Below are positions 44,059 to 52,051 of a stretch of DNA of 64,000 nucleotides, one piece after another. Below the pieces are notes generated by a model. That model was given only the letters and a program-made list of their open reading frames with translations, made no database searches and was not told the origin of the DNA. The stretch covers positions 2,356,001-2,420,000 of the forward strand of contig CBDHEF010000002.1 of the NCBI GenBank assembly GCA_965261945.1, in the 5' to 3' direction. The translations under genes were made by a program, and so were the position numbers. This DNA is from VXOI01 sp965261945 (lineage in GTDB: Bacteria > Chloroflexota > Dehalococcoidia > Lucifugimonadales > UBA3495). Position 1 is the stretch's first letter. Each line of letters begins with the position of its first letter.

Positions 44059-45210
44059 CTACCGCAGGGAGCGGAAGAAGTTGCGGACGTCCTCCACCAG
44101 CAACTCCGGCTCTTCCAGGGCGGCGAAGTGGCCGCCGCTGGGCATCACCGTCCACTGCTGCACGTTGTAGGAGCGATCGGCCCACTCGCGGGGCGGGCGG
44201 CTGATCTCGGCGGGGAACACCGCCACCCCCACCGGCACGTTGATGCGCTCGCCTTGGGCGAAGTCCCACGGCTTGCGCAGCGTCTCGTAGTACAGGCGGG
44301 TGGACGAGTTGATGGTCTGCGTCACCCAGTAAATGGTCACGGTAGTAAGCAGCTCGTCCTTGGTGTAGCTGGACTCCACGTCGCCGTGGCAGTCGCTCCA
44401 GGTGCGGTACTTCTCGACGATCCAGGCGCACAGGCCGGCGGGCGAGTCGTTGAGTCCATAGCCCAGCGTCTGCGGCTTGGTGCCTTGAATGTGAGAGTAT
44501 CCGCCCTCGGCGGCCAACCACTCCTCGCGCTGGCGGAGCAGCCCTTGCTCGGCCTCGGACAGCGGCTGCGAACCCGGCCCCATGTAGGGCGTGGGGCGCG
44601 TCACCGACGTGGTGTGGATGCCGATGCAGTGGTCGGAGTGGGAATGCCCCAGCCGCGCCGTTACGCTGGCGCCCCAGTCGCCGCCCTGCGCCCCGAAGCG
44701 CTCGTAACCAAGTTGCTCGGTCATCAGCTTCGCCATCACATCGCCGACCGCCAGCACATCCAGTCCCCGCTCTTGGGCGGCGTCGGAGAAGCCGTAGCCG
44801 GGCATGGACGGCGCCACCACGTCGAAGGCGTCGGCCGGGTCGCCGCCGTGGGCCGCCGGGTCGGACAGCAGGGGGATTACCTTGTGCATCTCGAAGAAGG
44901 TTCCGGGCCAGCCATGGGTGATAATCAGCGGCAGCGGGCTCGGCCCCTTGCCCTTCTCGTGGATGAAGTGAACGTCCCGGCCATCGACCGGCGCCTTGAA
45001 ATGGGAGAAGCTGTTGATCAGCGCCTCCTGCTTGCGCCAGTCAAAGCCGTTCTTCCAGTACTCCACCAATTCCTTGATGTAGTCCATGTTGGACCCGTAC
45101 TCCCAGCCGACGCCCGGAAGCTCATCCGGCCACCGGGTACGCTCCAACCGTGCCTTCAGGTCTGCCAACACGGAGTCGGGGACTTCGATTTTAAAGGGGG
45201 TAACCGGCAT
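44059..45210 (-). CDS. Epoxide hydrolase with EHN domain
   Basis: 383 residues, typical of microsomal-type epoxide hydrolases. The N-terminal EHN domain runs from FKIEVPDSVLADLKARLERT to RWPDELPGVGWEYG. The alpha/beta hydrolase core has the oxyanion HGWPGTFFEM, nucleophile Asp in FGAQGGDWGASV (about residue 175), and the C-terminal His in MPSGGHFAALEEPELL. TRLYYETLRKP supplies the lid Tyr. It adds water to an epoxide, a logical partner for monooxygenases in this region. A palindromic repeat lies just upstream. Confidence 0.92.
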   Translation of the reverse strand: MPVTPFKIEVPDSVLADLKARLERTRWPDELPGVGWEYGSNMDYIKELVEYWKNGFDWRKQEALINSFSHFKAPVDGRDVHFIHEKGKGPSPLPLIITHGWPGTFFEMHKVIPLLSDPAAHGGDPADAFDVVAPSMPGYGFSDAAQERGLDVLAVGDVMAKLMTEQLGYERFGAQGGDWGASVTARLGHSHSDHCIGIHTTSVTRPTPYMGPGSQPLSEAEQGLLRQREEWLAAEGGYSHIQGTKPQTLGYGLNDSPAGLCAWIVEKYRTWSDCHGDVESSYTKDELLTTVTIYWVTQTINSSTRLYYETLRKPWDFAQGERINVPVGVAVFPAEISRPPREWADRSYNVQQWTVMPSGGHFAALEEPELLVEDVRNFFRSLR

Positions 45211-45250
45211 GATATCTTCTCCTGTCTCTCAGTTCCCTCCCCTTAGATCC

Positions 45251-45295
45251 AATCCCCTCTCCCTTGAGGGAGAGGGTTAGGGTGAGGGTGAAAAT
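45251..45295. repeat. Left inverted arm around the DUF559 gene
   Basis: 45 bases: AATCCCCTCTCCC, TTGAGGGAGAGGG, TTAGGGTGAGGGTGAAAAT. It is the reverse complement of the arm at 45654-45697 apart from one inserted base. Its tail points into the DUF559 gene, whose stop is 5 bases away. Confidence 0.92.
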
Positions 45296-45299
45296 CCTG

Positions 45300-45653
45300 C
45301 TAATAATCTTCTTGCAGTGCCATCAGCACCGCTTCCTGCACCGCGTTGGTGTCCCCCAGGACATCATTGTTCCAGAACCGGATCACCCAGAAGCCCTGAG
45401 ATTCCAGCCACCGGGTACGCTGATCATCGTAATTGGTTTGCACCTGATGCTGCCCGCCGTCAAGCTCAATTATCAGCCCTCGCTCCAGGCAAGCGAAGTC
45501 GGCAATGTACCTGCCGACGGGAACTTGTCTGCGAAACTTGTAGCCAAGCAGTTGCCGACCACGAATAAGATTCCACAGGGTACTCTCGGCGTCCGTGGAA
45601 TCTTTTCTTAAGCGACGGGCTCTCGTTCTGGTGTCAGGGGCTATTCGGCGCAA
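45300..45653 (-). CDS. DUF559 / Vsr-fold endonuclease-like protein inside inverted repeats
   Basis: 117 residues from TTG 45653. RARRLRKDSTDAESTLWNLI, RGRQLLGYKFRRQVPVGRYI, ADFACLERGLIIELDGGQHQ and GFWVIRFWNNDVLGDTNAV show the complete DUF559 pattern: Asp in ADF and Glu-x-Asp-Gly-x-x-H form the presumed metal site of this PD-(D/E)xK/Vsr-like fold. The start follows GAGGG with a 6-base gap, and this site is part of the flanking repeat. Gene and arms together make a 447-bp unit (45251-45697). DUF559 genes are often multicopy in genomes; their role is not established. Confidence 0.87.
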   Translation of the reverse strand: MRRIAPDTRTRARRLRKDSTDAESTLWNLIRGRQLLGYKFRRQVPVGRYIADFACLERGLIIELDGGQHQVQTNYDDQRTRWLESQGFWVIRFWNNDVLGDTNAVQEAVLMALQEDY

Positions 45654-45697
45654 ATTTTACCCTCACCCTAACCCTCTCCCTCAAGGGAGAGGGGATT
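45654..45697. repeat. Right inverted arm around the DUF559 gene
   Basis: 44 bases: ATTTTACCCTCACCCTAACC, CTCTCCCTCAAGGGAGAGGG, GATT. It touches the start codon and carries the DUF559 ribosome binding site (on the minus strand). Confidence 0.92.
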
Positions 45698-45722
45698 TTT
45701 TAGGGAACTGGCAACTAACGCG

Positions 45723-46286
45723 TTACCCCGGCAGCAGCGGCTCGGTGCGGTTGGAGGGCAGGTCGGGGTCGAAGGCGTTGATTACGAAGGCCAGGAAGCT
45801 GTAGTTGCCGATAACCAGCGTCAGCTCGATGAGGCCCTGCTTGCCGAACTGCTCCAGCGCGTCCTGGAATGCGCCGCGCCCCACCTTGCGGTCCTGGAAG
45901 AATTCGCGGGCGTAGTTGATGACAGCCCGCTCCAGGTCGGTGAGTGGCGGCAGCTCCCTGCCGTCGCGGATGGCGTCCACCACGCCGTCCTGTACGCTGG
46001 CGGCGCGGGCAGCCCCGGCGTGGGCGTTCCAGATGTGCTGGCAGTCGTATTCGCGGGCTGCCAGCAGCATCGCCAGCTCCAGGGCGGCGGCGGGCAGCGA
46101 GGACTCGTTGCGGAGATAGTTGTTCAGCGCGGTGGCGGCCTGGTGGGCCTTGGGCACATGAATCATCACGGAGCCGGGGCCGTAGAGCGGAACGCCGCCC
46201 AGGTTCTGCACTATCTGGTCAAATTCAGCCACCTGGCCCTGGGGAATGTTTTCGCGGGTAGCGGCGGGGATTCTCGCCATGGTCAA
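45723..46286 (-). CDS. Carboxymuconolactone decarboxylase family protein
   Basis: 187 residues. MARIPAATRENIPQGQVAEF at the start, then LPAAALELAMLLAAREYDCQ, HIWNAHAGAARAAS in which the AhpD-type Cys is followed by His residues, and GLIELTLVIGNYSFLAFVIN at the end. Only one Cys is present at the active position, so a two-Cys peroxidase mechanism is not expected; gamma-carboxymuconolactone-type chemistry or an unknown reaction is possible. Start at 46286 or two codons later. Compare the CxxU relative at 39966. Confidence 0.88.
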   Translation of the reverse strand: MTMARIPAATRENIPQGQVAEFDQIVQNLGGVPLYGPGSVMIHVPKAHQAATALNNYLRNESSLPAAALELAMLLAAREYDCQHIWNAHAGAARAASVQDGVVDAIRDGRELPPLTDLERAVINYAREFFQDRKVGRGAFQDALEQFGKQGLIELTLVIGNYSFLAFVINAFDPDLPSNRTEPLLPG

Positions 46287-46346
46287 CCTCCTGCCAATTC
46301 AATAAGAACCGCCCTAACCCTACGCGCCGAAATCAGGCCTTGTCAA

Positions 46347-47567
46347 TCAAGCGGCCGCGCCTTGGGAGCCTGCGTCTTTGGGAAGGAAAACACCACAAAC
46401 CAGCAGGGCCCAACTGGCCACACTGCAAATGATGAAGCCGGGATAATAGGAACTGAAACTGTCGTATAGCCAGCCCACAAGGATCGGGAAGATGAACATA
46501 CCCATTCCAGAGAAGGTCATATATGACCCCCAAACGGCCGCCACTCGCTCGGGCGTTACCCCGGACAACCGCATGGGAATGGTCAACAGCGCGGGAACGT
46601 AGAACCAGGATCCCACGCCCAGCGCCACAACCGAGACATAAATCCCTATCACATTTCCAAAAAGGAACGCCCCCAGCCCACCCAGAATTGCCAGCACCCC
46701 CGAAAAAACCATCACTCCGCGGTAGGAGAACAGAAAGTCGCCCAGCCCTCCCAGCCGCTCCAATGCTCCCCGGTAGGTCTCAAACAGCAGCGGAACTGCA
46801 CCTCCCGACAGCACCGCAAATATACCTACGAACGGCAAAATACTTGTGATGATTCCTGCTTCCGAGAGAGAAATACCTCGCTCTTCGCTGTAGTAGGTAG
46901 GAAGCCAGGTAGTCAGCGCCGTATATTGAATGAATATCCCCGCGTCGGCTGCGACCAGCAGGGCCACAGCCCTGCCGCGCAAGACCCCCAAGACCTCTTG
47001 AATTGAAATGCCATTCGAGTGGCCTGCATCGTTCTGCCTATCTCCAGGCGCAAACGGCCACAGGACGGCTCCGATGATTCCGACGCTTGAAAGCGCCGTC
47101 AGCGTCATCTTCCAGCCCAACAACTCAGCCAGTGGAACTGCTCCGGCCAAGGAGGCCGCCACACCCGCACTCAGGAGGGCGGTATTGAGCGAGTTGACGA
47201 CCAGCATTTCCTTTGGACGGAACCATTGCATCACCAGCGGCCCGGTGGCAACTACCATCAGTCCCAGCCCTACCCCGTAGGCAAGCCTAAGCACGAGCAA
47301 TACATAAAAGTTCGGCACGACCGGAGCCAGGGCCAGCAACGCCATGGCCACCCAGGCACAGAAGTAAGCCCGTTTCACGCCGACACGGGCGATCAGCATA
47401 CTGCCGGGCAGGCCGATGGCTGCTCCTACCAGCATGGGCAGGGATACCAGCATCCCTGCCTCCCAATGGCTGATTCCGTACTCTTCGATGGCCAGAGGAA
47501 GGAGTGGGGAGAGGGCGAAGAGGTTGAGGCCGGCGGCCAAGTGGCCGGCCAGCGTCATCACCACCAT
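46347..47567 (-). CDS. MFS transporter
   Basis: 406 residues with 12 predicted helices (for example VVMTLAGHLAAGLNLFALSP and GMLVSLPMLVGAAIGLPGSM). The loop 2-3 motif is LIARVGVKRAYFCAW, and the family MFS-1 pattern is seen across LRLAYGVGLGLMVVATGPLV. Substrate unknown; resembles nitrate/cyanate-type or CynX-like transporters in the first half. Downstream of the SRAP gene on the same strand, with a 44-base gap. Confidence 0.87.
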   Translation of the reverse strand: MVVMTLAGHLAAGLNLFALSPLLPLAIEEYGISHWEAGMLVSLPMLVGAAIGLPGSMLIARVGVKRAYFCAWVAMALLALAPVVPNFYVLLVLRLAYGVGLGLMVVATGPLVMQWFRPKEMLVVNSLNTALLSAGVAASLAGAVPLAELLGWKMTLTALSSVGIIGAVLWPFAPGDRQNDAGHSNGISIQEVLGVLRGRAVALLVAADAGIFIQYTALTTWLPTYYSEERGISLSEAGIITSILPFVGIFAVLSGGAVPLLFETYRGALERLGGLGDFLFSYRGVMVFSGVLAILGGLGAFLFGNVIGIYVSVVALGVGSWFYVPALLTIPMRLSGVTPERVAAVWGSYMTFSGMGMFIFPILVGWLYDSFSSYYPGFIICSVASWALLVCGVFLPKDAGSQGAAA

Positions 47568-47611
47568 GAACAGGCGGCCCCGGTTTGATCCTGCGCCGGA
47601 CGCTTCTGCGG

Positions 47612-48331
47612 CTAAGTGAACAGTCGCACCTCTTGGGGCGTCGCCGCCGGCGCGATGCAGCCGGGAGTATCGTTGCGGACGTTGTTCACCGTCGCCGGAA
47701 CCTCACGGCAATCCAGCAGTTCCGTCGGCGCTGGCAAGAGCAGCGGCTCAAGGTTGGCCGGTGTCTCGGTCATCGGGTCCAGCCACAGCGGTTCCGTTTC
47801 TGCCGACAGGATGACCGGCATCCGGTGATGCACCGGCTCAATGAACGAGTTGGCGGCGGTGGTCAGGACCGTGCAGGAACGTATCCACTCACCCTCCGGC
47901 GACTGCCAGCTTTCCCACAGCCCGGCAAAGGCCATCGGCTCGCCCGACTTCTGGTAGAAGTACATCGGGGCGCGCTGCTTGCCTTCCCGTTTGTTGCGCT
48001 CAGGCCGCGCTGGCCGACGCCACTCGTAGAAGCCGTCGGCCAGCACGAGACAACGCCGGCGCCGGAAGGCGTTGCGGAAGGCGGACTTGGTGGCCGCCGT
48101 CTCGCTGACGGCGTTGATCATCTTGGCGCCGATCTTGATGTCCTTGGCCCACGAGGGCACCAACCCCCAACGCATCAATTCACCCCGTCGCGCACCGTCG
48201 TTGACCACGGTCAGCACGGGCTGCGTTGGGGCGATGTTGTAGCGAGGTTCCGGCGCGGGCGACTCCAGCACGAACCCGAACCGGCCCTGCAACTCGCTGA
48301 TGTTGGAGATTAGCGTATACCTGCCGCACAC
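47612..48331 (-). CDS. SRAP-domain DNA-protein crosslink protein (YedK/HMCES-like)
   Basis: 239 residues from GTG 48331, giving MCGRYTLISN with the catalytic Cys2 that forms a thiazolidine link to abasic sites. Other conserved parts are PRYNIAPTQPVLTV (Asn and the abasic pocket), MRWGLVPSWAKD, NAVSETAATKSAFR (the Glu), RCLVLADGFYEWRR and VHHRMPVILS with the essential His. It shields abasic sites in single-stranded DNA. The SD GGAG is 9 bases before the GTG. It is preceded by two DUF4160 genes on the same strand. Confidence 0.95.
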   Translation of the reverse strand: MCGRYTLISNISELQGRFGFVLESPAPEPRYNIAPTQPVLTVVNDGARRGELMRWGLVPSWAKDIKIGAKMINAVSETAATKSAFRNAFRRRRCLVLADGFYEWRRPARPERNKREGKQRAPMYFYQKSGEPMAFAGLWESWQSPEGEWIRSCTVLTTAANSFIEPVHHRMPVILSAETEPLWLDPMTETPANLEPLLLPAPTELLDCREVPATVNNVRNDTPGCIAPAATPQEVRLFT

Positions 48332-48337
48332 GAGGCG

Positions 48338-48598
48338 CTACTCCAGCGGTGGGATGCGCCCGGGGTCTCCATGTCGACGACACTGCAACCAAGCATACAT
48401 AAGCTTATCTCTGTGCAGTGTTGCCCAATCACGAACCAGTCGCCGGGCTGTTTGGTGTATGTCACCCTCCAGTGTCTCCAGGGTGTCTATGGCAATCGAG
48501 GCTGTTGCATCGCCGTGTTTGGCGTGGAAATGAGGTCTTCCATGGTCGTCGAAGTATAAGCAGATTCTTATGCCGTAGAACCGGCTGACTTCAGGCAT
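48338..48598 (-). CDS. DUF4160 protein
   Basis: 86 residues from ATG 48598, which overlaps the stop of the preceding fused gene by 8 bases. MPEVSRFYGIRICLYFDDHG, RPHFHAKHGDATASIAID and ARRLVRDWATLHRDKLMYAW match DUF4160: Tyr-Gly-Ile near the start, H-x-H in PHFHA, and a C-terminal helix with W...H..L...W. The family is found next to DUF2442 in presumed toxin-antitoxin-like pairs. Confidence 0.85.
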   Translation of the reverse strand: MPEVSRFYGIRICLYFDDHGRPHFHAKHGDATASIAIDTLETLEGDIHQTARRLVRDWATLHRDKLMYAWLQCRRHGDPGRIPPLE

Positions 48599-49208
48599 CC
48601 TTGTAGCCGGGCCGGAGTCCCGGCCAGATCTCTTCAACCGCCTTGCCGGTTACATCCATGTAGAGTTGGCAGGGATCCAAGTCAATATCCCCCTTCCAGG
48701 AGACGGCCCCATGGTTCACGCTCATATTCTCAAAGAAGGAGCGGTCAAGCCACGCCTTGAAAACGCCCTTGCCCGCAAGGTGGGACAGATCGACTTCGCC
48801 GCAGACCCCGTCCTCAAAGCGCACCCATATCCGGTATCCGTCTCGCACTTCAACAGACTCAACGTCCGTGAGGTAAAGGCGCCCCGGCCCTACCAAGGGT
48901 TCGTCGTGGTACAGGGGAGGGATAGGAAGTGGATATTCCCGGCGGCTGCATCGTCGCCAAGCATCCTCCAGTTCTTCCTGATGCTTAGCCATCCACTCGT
49001 GAACCATCTCCGAGCCAATCGGTGGCAGCCAGCCAGCCAGAACTTGGCTGTCCAACCCAACTTTCGCCTCTTTCCCATCGTAGTTGGCGTGAATATGTGG
49101 CGGCTCCTCGTCTTCGAACCCCATTTCTATGGCGATTCCATAGAACAGAGAGAGCCGGGTATAAGGAGACTGCGGCGCCGGCAGGTCTTCATTCTTCGAC
49201 GTAGACAT
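48591..49208 (-). CDS. DUF4160-DUF2442 fusion protein
   Basis: 205 residues. Residues ~15-95 are DUF4160 (LSLFYGIAIEMGFEDEEPPH, IHANYDGKEAKVGLDSQVL, HEWMAKHQEELEDAWRRC). Residues ~110-200 are DUF2442: LTDVESVEVRDGYRIWVRFE, DGVCGEVDLSHL, FKAWLDRSFFENMSVNHGAV and DLDPCQLYMDV. The two halves are usually two adjacent genes; here they are one chain, and a separate DUF4160 gene follows. It starts 2 bases after the LLM monooxygenase stop at 49211. Role: presumed toxin-antitoxin-like, not proven. Confidence 0.85.
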   Translation of the reverse strand: MSTSKNEDLPAPQSPYTRLSLFYGIAIEMGFEDEEPPHIHANYDGKEAKVGLDSQVLAGWLPPIGSEMVHEWMAKHQEELEDAWRRCSRREYPLPIPPLYHDEPLVGPGRLYLTDVESVEVRDGYRIWVRFEDGVCGEVDLSHLAGKGVFKAWLDRSFFENMSVNHGAVSWKGDIDLDPCQLYMDVTGKAVEEIWPGLRPGYKDA

Positions 49209-49210
49209 GG

Positions 49211-50092
49211 CTACCCCACGACCTCGCGGAATTGCTGGATGGCGTTGATGTGGTCCTGCGGCGACTGGTAGCCGGCGCGCATGGTGTTGATGGAGATGTG
49301 GGTTGCGCCCAGCCCGGCCCAGGTCTCGGTCTGCCTCTGCCAGAACTCCGGGTCGCCGTCGGCGGAGTTGATGCGCGGCTCCATCAGGATGGCCGACGGG
49401 TCGCGGCCCGCGGCCTCGGCGAAACCGGCCAGCCGCTCCAGCACCGCCGGGGCGTCGTCGAGGCCGACCTGCGGGAACCAGCCGTCGGCCAGTCGGGCCA
49501 CGCGGCGCAGCACCCGGTCGGGAGGCGAGGGGTTGGCCCGCGCTCCGGCCCCCATCCAGATGGGGATGGGCCGCTGAATTGGCAGGGGGTTGATGCCGGC
49601 GTTGGTAATGTCGTGGTACTTGCCGTGGAAGTCAATGACCTCGTTGGTCCACAGTTGTCGCAACACCTCGACCTGCTCGGCCTGGCGGGCGCCGCGTGTG
49701 CTGAAGTCCTCGCCCAGGGCTTCATACTCGACATGGTTCCAGCCTACGCCCACACCGAGGCGCAGCCGTCCGCCGCTGAGTACATCGCACTGGGCCGCCT
49801 GCTTGGCCACCAGCGCCGTCTGCCGCTGGCCCAGGATGAGCACCGCCGTCACCAGCTCGATGGACGTGGTGATGCCCGCCAGGTAGCCGAACAGCACGAA
49901 AGGCTCGTGGAACATACTCTCCAGCGTGTAGCCGCCGGCCCAATTGGCGTACTTGGTGGTGTCGGCCCCCAGCACATGGTCATAGACAATCAGGTGCGAG
50001 AAGCCCAGGCCCTCTGCCGCTTGAACATAGTCCCGCACTGCCGCCGGGTCGGCGCCAATCTCGGTCTGCGGAAAAACAACGCCCGCTCTCAT
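49211..50092 (-). CDS. LLM-class F420-dependent oxidoreductase
   Basis: 293 residues from ATG 50092, which has AAGGAG 7 bases upstream; an in-frame ATG at 50116 does not. MRAGVVFPQTEIGADPAAVR, LGFSHLIVYDHVLGADTTK, AQCDVLSGGRLRLGVGVGWN and RPIPIWMGAGARANP are typical of F420-dependent LLM enzymes of the Actinobacteria/Chloroflexota TIGR03619-like group. Presumably oxidises or reduces a small organic molecule using F420 or FMN. Third LLM gene of the window; followed by the DUF4160 genes. Confidence 0.9.
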   Translation of the reverse strand: MRAGVVFPQTEIGADPAAVRDYVQAAEGLGFSHLIVYDHVLGADTTKYANWAGGYTLESMFHEPFVLFGYLAGITTSIELVTAVLILGQRQTALVAKQAAQCDVLSGGRLRLGVGVGWNHVEYEALGEDFSTRGARQAEQVEVLRQLWTNEVIDFHGKYHDITNAGINPLPIQRPIPIWMGAGARANPSPPDRVLRRVARLADGWFPQVGLDDAPAVLERLAGFAEAAGRDPSAILMEPRINSADGDPEFWQRQTETWAGLGATHISINTMRAGYQSPQDHINAIQQFREVVG

Positions 50093-50120
50093 TCTGCGAC
50101 TCCTTAATACTGACATGAAT

Positions 50121-50168
50121 GCACAGGATGGACAGGGTGTTATGCCTATTTATCCTGTTCATCCTGCG
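50121..50168. repeat. Inverted repeat between two LLM genes
   Basis: GCACAGGATGGACAGG (50121-50136) and CCTGTTCATCCTGCG (50154-50168) form imperfect arms. This type of CAGGATG...CATCCTG element is common in environmental genomes. Confidence 0.7.
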
Positions 50169-50184
50169 TATCCATGTTAATTCG

Positions 50185-51279
50185 TTAATTCTTTCGGAAG
50201 TGGGGGATTACGTGCTTGCCGAACATACTCAGCGTGTTCATGGTTTCCTCGTGGCTGGCCGGGCCGATGGCGCTGAGGCAGAAAATCTGCTCGATGCCCA
50301 TGGCCTCGTACCGCTCCACGAACTTGATGCAGTCGCCGGGGGTGCCGACGCAGAAGTTGACGCCGCGCTCGACCACTTCTTCCGGCGTGGGGTCGCCCTC
50401 GTGGGGCCCGGCGGCCAGGCGCATATCGCGCTCGTAGTAGCCCTGGTAGTCCGGCGGCACAGTGGCCGGGTCGACGCCCCGCCACACCAGCCTTGCCCGC
50501 TCGCGCTGCTGGTCGGAATACCAGCCGATAAGTTCAGTCCCCCGCTCCTTGGCGACCTTCGGGTCTTCGTGGCAGAAACCGGCGGTCATCAGCGCGTTCT
50601 GGCTGTTCACAGTGGGGCCGTGCGCACCGTTGAGGCTCTTGTAGTAAAGCTCAAGCGTCCCCGCGACCCGGTCAGGGCCGCCCTCGCTGCCCACCAGCGC
50701 CCCGAGTCCCAGCTCACCGGCGCGGCGGGTGGTCTCCTCGCTGGCGCAGGCCGACCACAGAGGCGGATGCGGCTTCTGCAACGGCTTGGGCAGCACCTGG
50801 CGCGGCGGAATGTGGAAAAACTCGCCGTCGTGGCTGACCTCTTCCTCGGTCCAGATGCGGGGCAGCACTTGGGCGAACTCCTCCCACATTCCCCGGGTGT
50901 CCTCCAGCGTGGTCCCGTAGGGCGTTAGCTGGTAGGGGTAGCCGGTGCGTCCCAGCCCCACGTCGACGCGCCCGTGGCTCAGGATGTCCAGCGTGGCCAT
51001 GCGCGCCGCGGTGTGCAGCGGATGGTGAATCGGGGCCAGCACCACGCCGATGCCCATGCGAATGCGCGAAGTGCGTTGCGACACCGCCGCCAGCGTGAGG
51101 TCGGGCGCACTGTTGTGCGACCACACCGGACGGAAGTGGTGCTCCGAAAACCAGACGCTGTCGTAGCCCATTTCCTCGGCGAAGGCAATCTGGTCCAGGG
51201 CCTCCCAGATACGCCGGGCCTCACTCTCCGCGTCCCAAGGTTTGGGCACTTGAATCTGATAGAAAAGTCCGAATTTCAT
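50185..51279 (-). CDS. LLM-class flavin-dependent oxidoreductase
   Basis: 364 residues from ATG 51279. MKFGLFYQIQVPKPW at the start, EEMGYDSVWFSEHHFRPVWS with the EHHF motif of the luciferase alpha-type group, ILSHGRVDVGLGRTGYPYQL, FHIPPRQVLPKPLQKPHPPL and GTPGDCIKFVERYEAMGI. Oxidoreductase with reduced FMN probable. Together with three others in this window it forms an LLM-rich region. An extended -10-like TATAAT is present upstream at about 51316-51321. Confidence 0.9.
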   Translation of the reverse strand: MKFGLFYQIQVPKPWDAESEARRIWEALDQIAFAEEMGYDSVWFSEHHFRPVWSHNSAPDLTLAAVSQRTSRIRMGIGVVLAPIHHPLHTAARMATLDILSHGRVDVGLGRTGYPYQLTPYGTTLEDTRGMWEEFAQVLPRIWTEEEVSHDGEFFHIPPRQVLPKPLQKPHPPLWSACASEETTRRAGELGLGALVGSEGGPDRVAGTLELYYKSLNGAHGPTVNSQNALMTAGFCHEDPKVAKERGTELIGWYSDQQRERARLVWRGVDPATVPPDYQGYYERDMRLAAGPHEGDPTPEEVVERGVNFCVGTPGDCIKFVERYEAMGIEQIFCLSAIGPASHEETMNTLSMFGKHVIPHFRKN

Positions 51280-51391
51280 CAGTGAATCCCGCCCTTGCAC
51301 AAAGCTATATTCGCGCCATTATACGCGCAAAGGGGCAGGATAAGGAATGCGGCGCGGAGCTTGCGGCTTACTGAAGATAAAAGTGGAAGAA

Positions 51392-51466
51392 TGGAGCCGG
51401 TGAGGGGATTCGAACCCTTGACCTGCGGTTTACGAAACCGCTGCTCTGCCACTGAGCTACACCGGC
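51392..51466 (-). tRNA. tRNA-Thr (CGT)
   Basis: Cloverleaf on the minus strand: acceptor GCCGGTG pairs with CACCGGC, D arm GCTC..GAGC, anticodon loop TTCGTAA on GCGGT/ACCGC, T arm AGGGG-TTCGAAT-CCCCT. Discriminator T, and CCA is encoded. Confidence 0.96.
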
Positions 51467-52051
51467 TTTAGCCATGGCTTTGCTCTATTTTCTCATTGAG
51501 CCGGGCATTCTGCAAACGTCACGCCGCCAGCCTACGGCCACGTCATACCCGACTCTGCGTGGAAACGCACACCCTGTATGTTGCAAGCCTTCATTATTGC
51601 GCTGAACTTTCGGGACAACACATCCGGAGGGATACTACTCCCGTCTCGCCGGGCGCAAACTTGCGACCGCTGCATCACACCGCGCAGCTCCCGCCACGCT
51701 TGTGAATGTGCCCCCTCACTTCTCACTTCGTTTCCCTCCTTTTGAGTTGATTGCATGAATGCCATCACTCTTTGAATGTCAGTCCACCTCCGGCCGTAAG
51801 GGTGTCCCTAACCACCGTTTTAAGCCGCCAGATGAGCGACCCAGGGGACTATTTGCCATGGCTCGACCCGGCTGTTTCATGGCCGTTGGGCGCCCAATCG
51901 AGCCGGTCCAAAACCCGCGCGACAGGATAATCTCTGCCTACGGCGCTGCTGATATTACAACGACGGCAGGCATGACAGGATGACGGGTAGTTGGGGAAGG
52001 CCTGGGCAAGTGAGGCAGGGAAGTGGATGCGGCGGCTCTTGTTCTTTATGT
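51467..52051. other. Gap next to tRNA-Thr, possible degraded integrated element
   Basis: 585 bases. Apart from the possible integrase remnant (51532-51768) nothing is recognised. No perfect duplicate of the tRNA 3' end could be seen in the window. Confidence 0.4.
51532..51768 (-). pseudogene. Possible tyrosine-recombinase remnant
   Basis: The frame includes SSIPPDVLSRKFSAIMKACN then IQGVRFHAESG, similar to the region before the active-site H-x-L-R-H of phage integrases (P-x-x-L-S-x-x-F ... G-V-R-F-H-D-L-R-H-T). The match ends at FH and the Arg/His/Tyr that follow are missing, so the enzyme is dead if this reading is right. Its place 65 bases from tRNA-Thr fits the usual target of such integrases. 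Similarity is short. Confidence 0.35.

Noticed and set aside
45251..45697. Known IS element
   Set aside because: No transposase, no clear target-site duplication next to the arms, and the arms are palindromes of a dispersed family; listed instead as a possible new element type.
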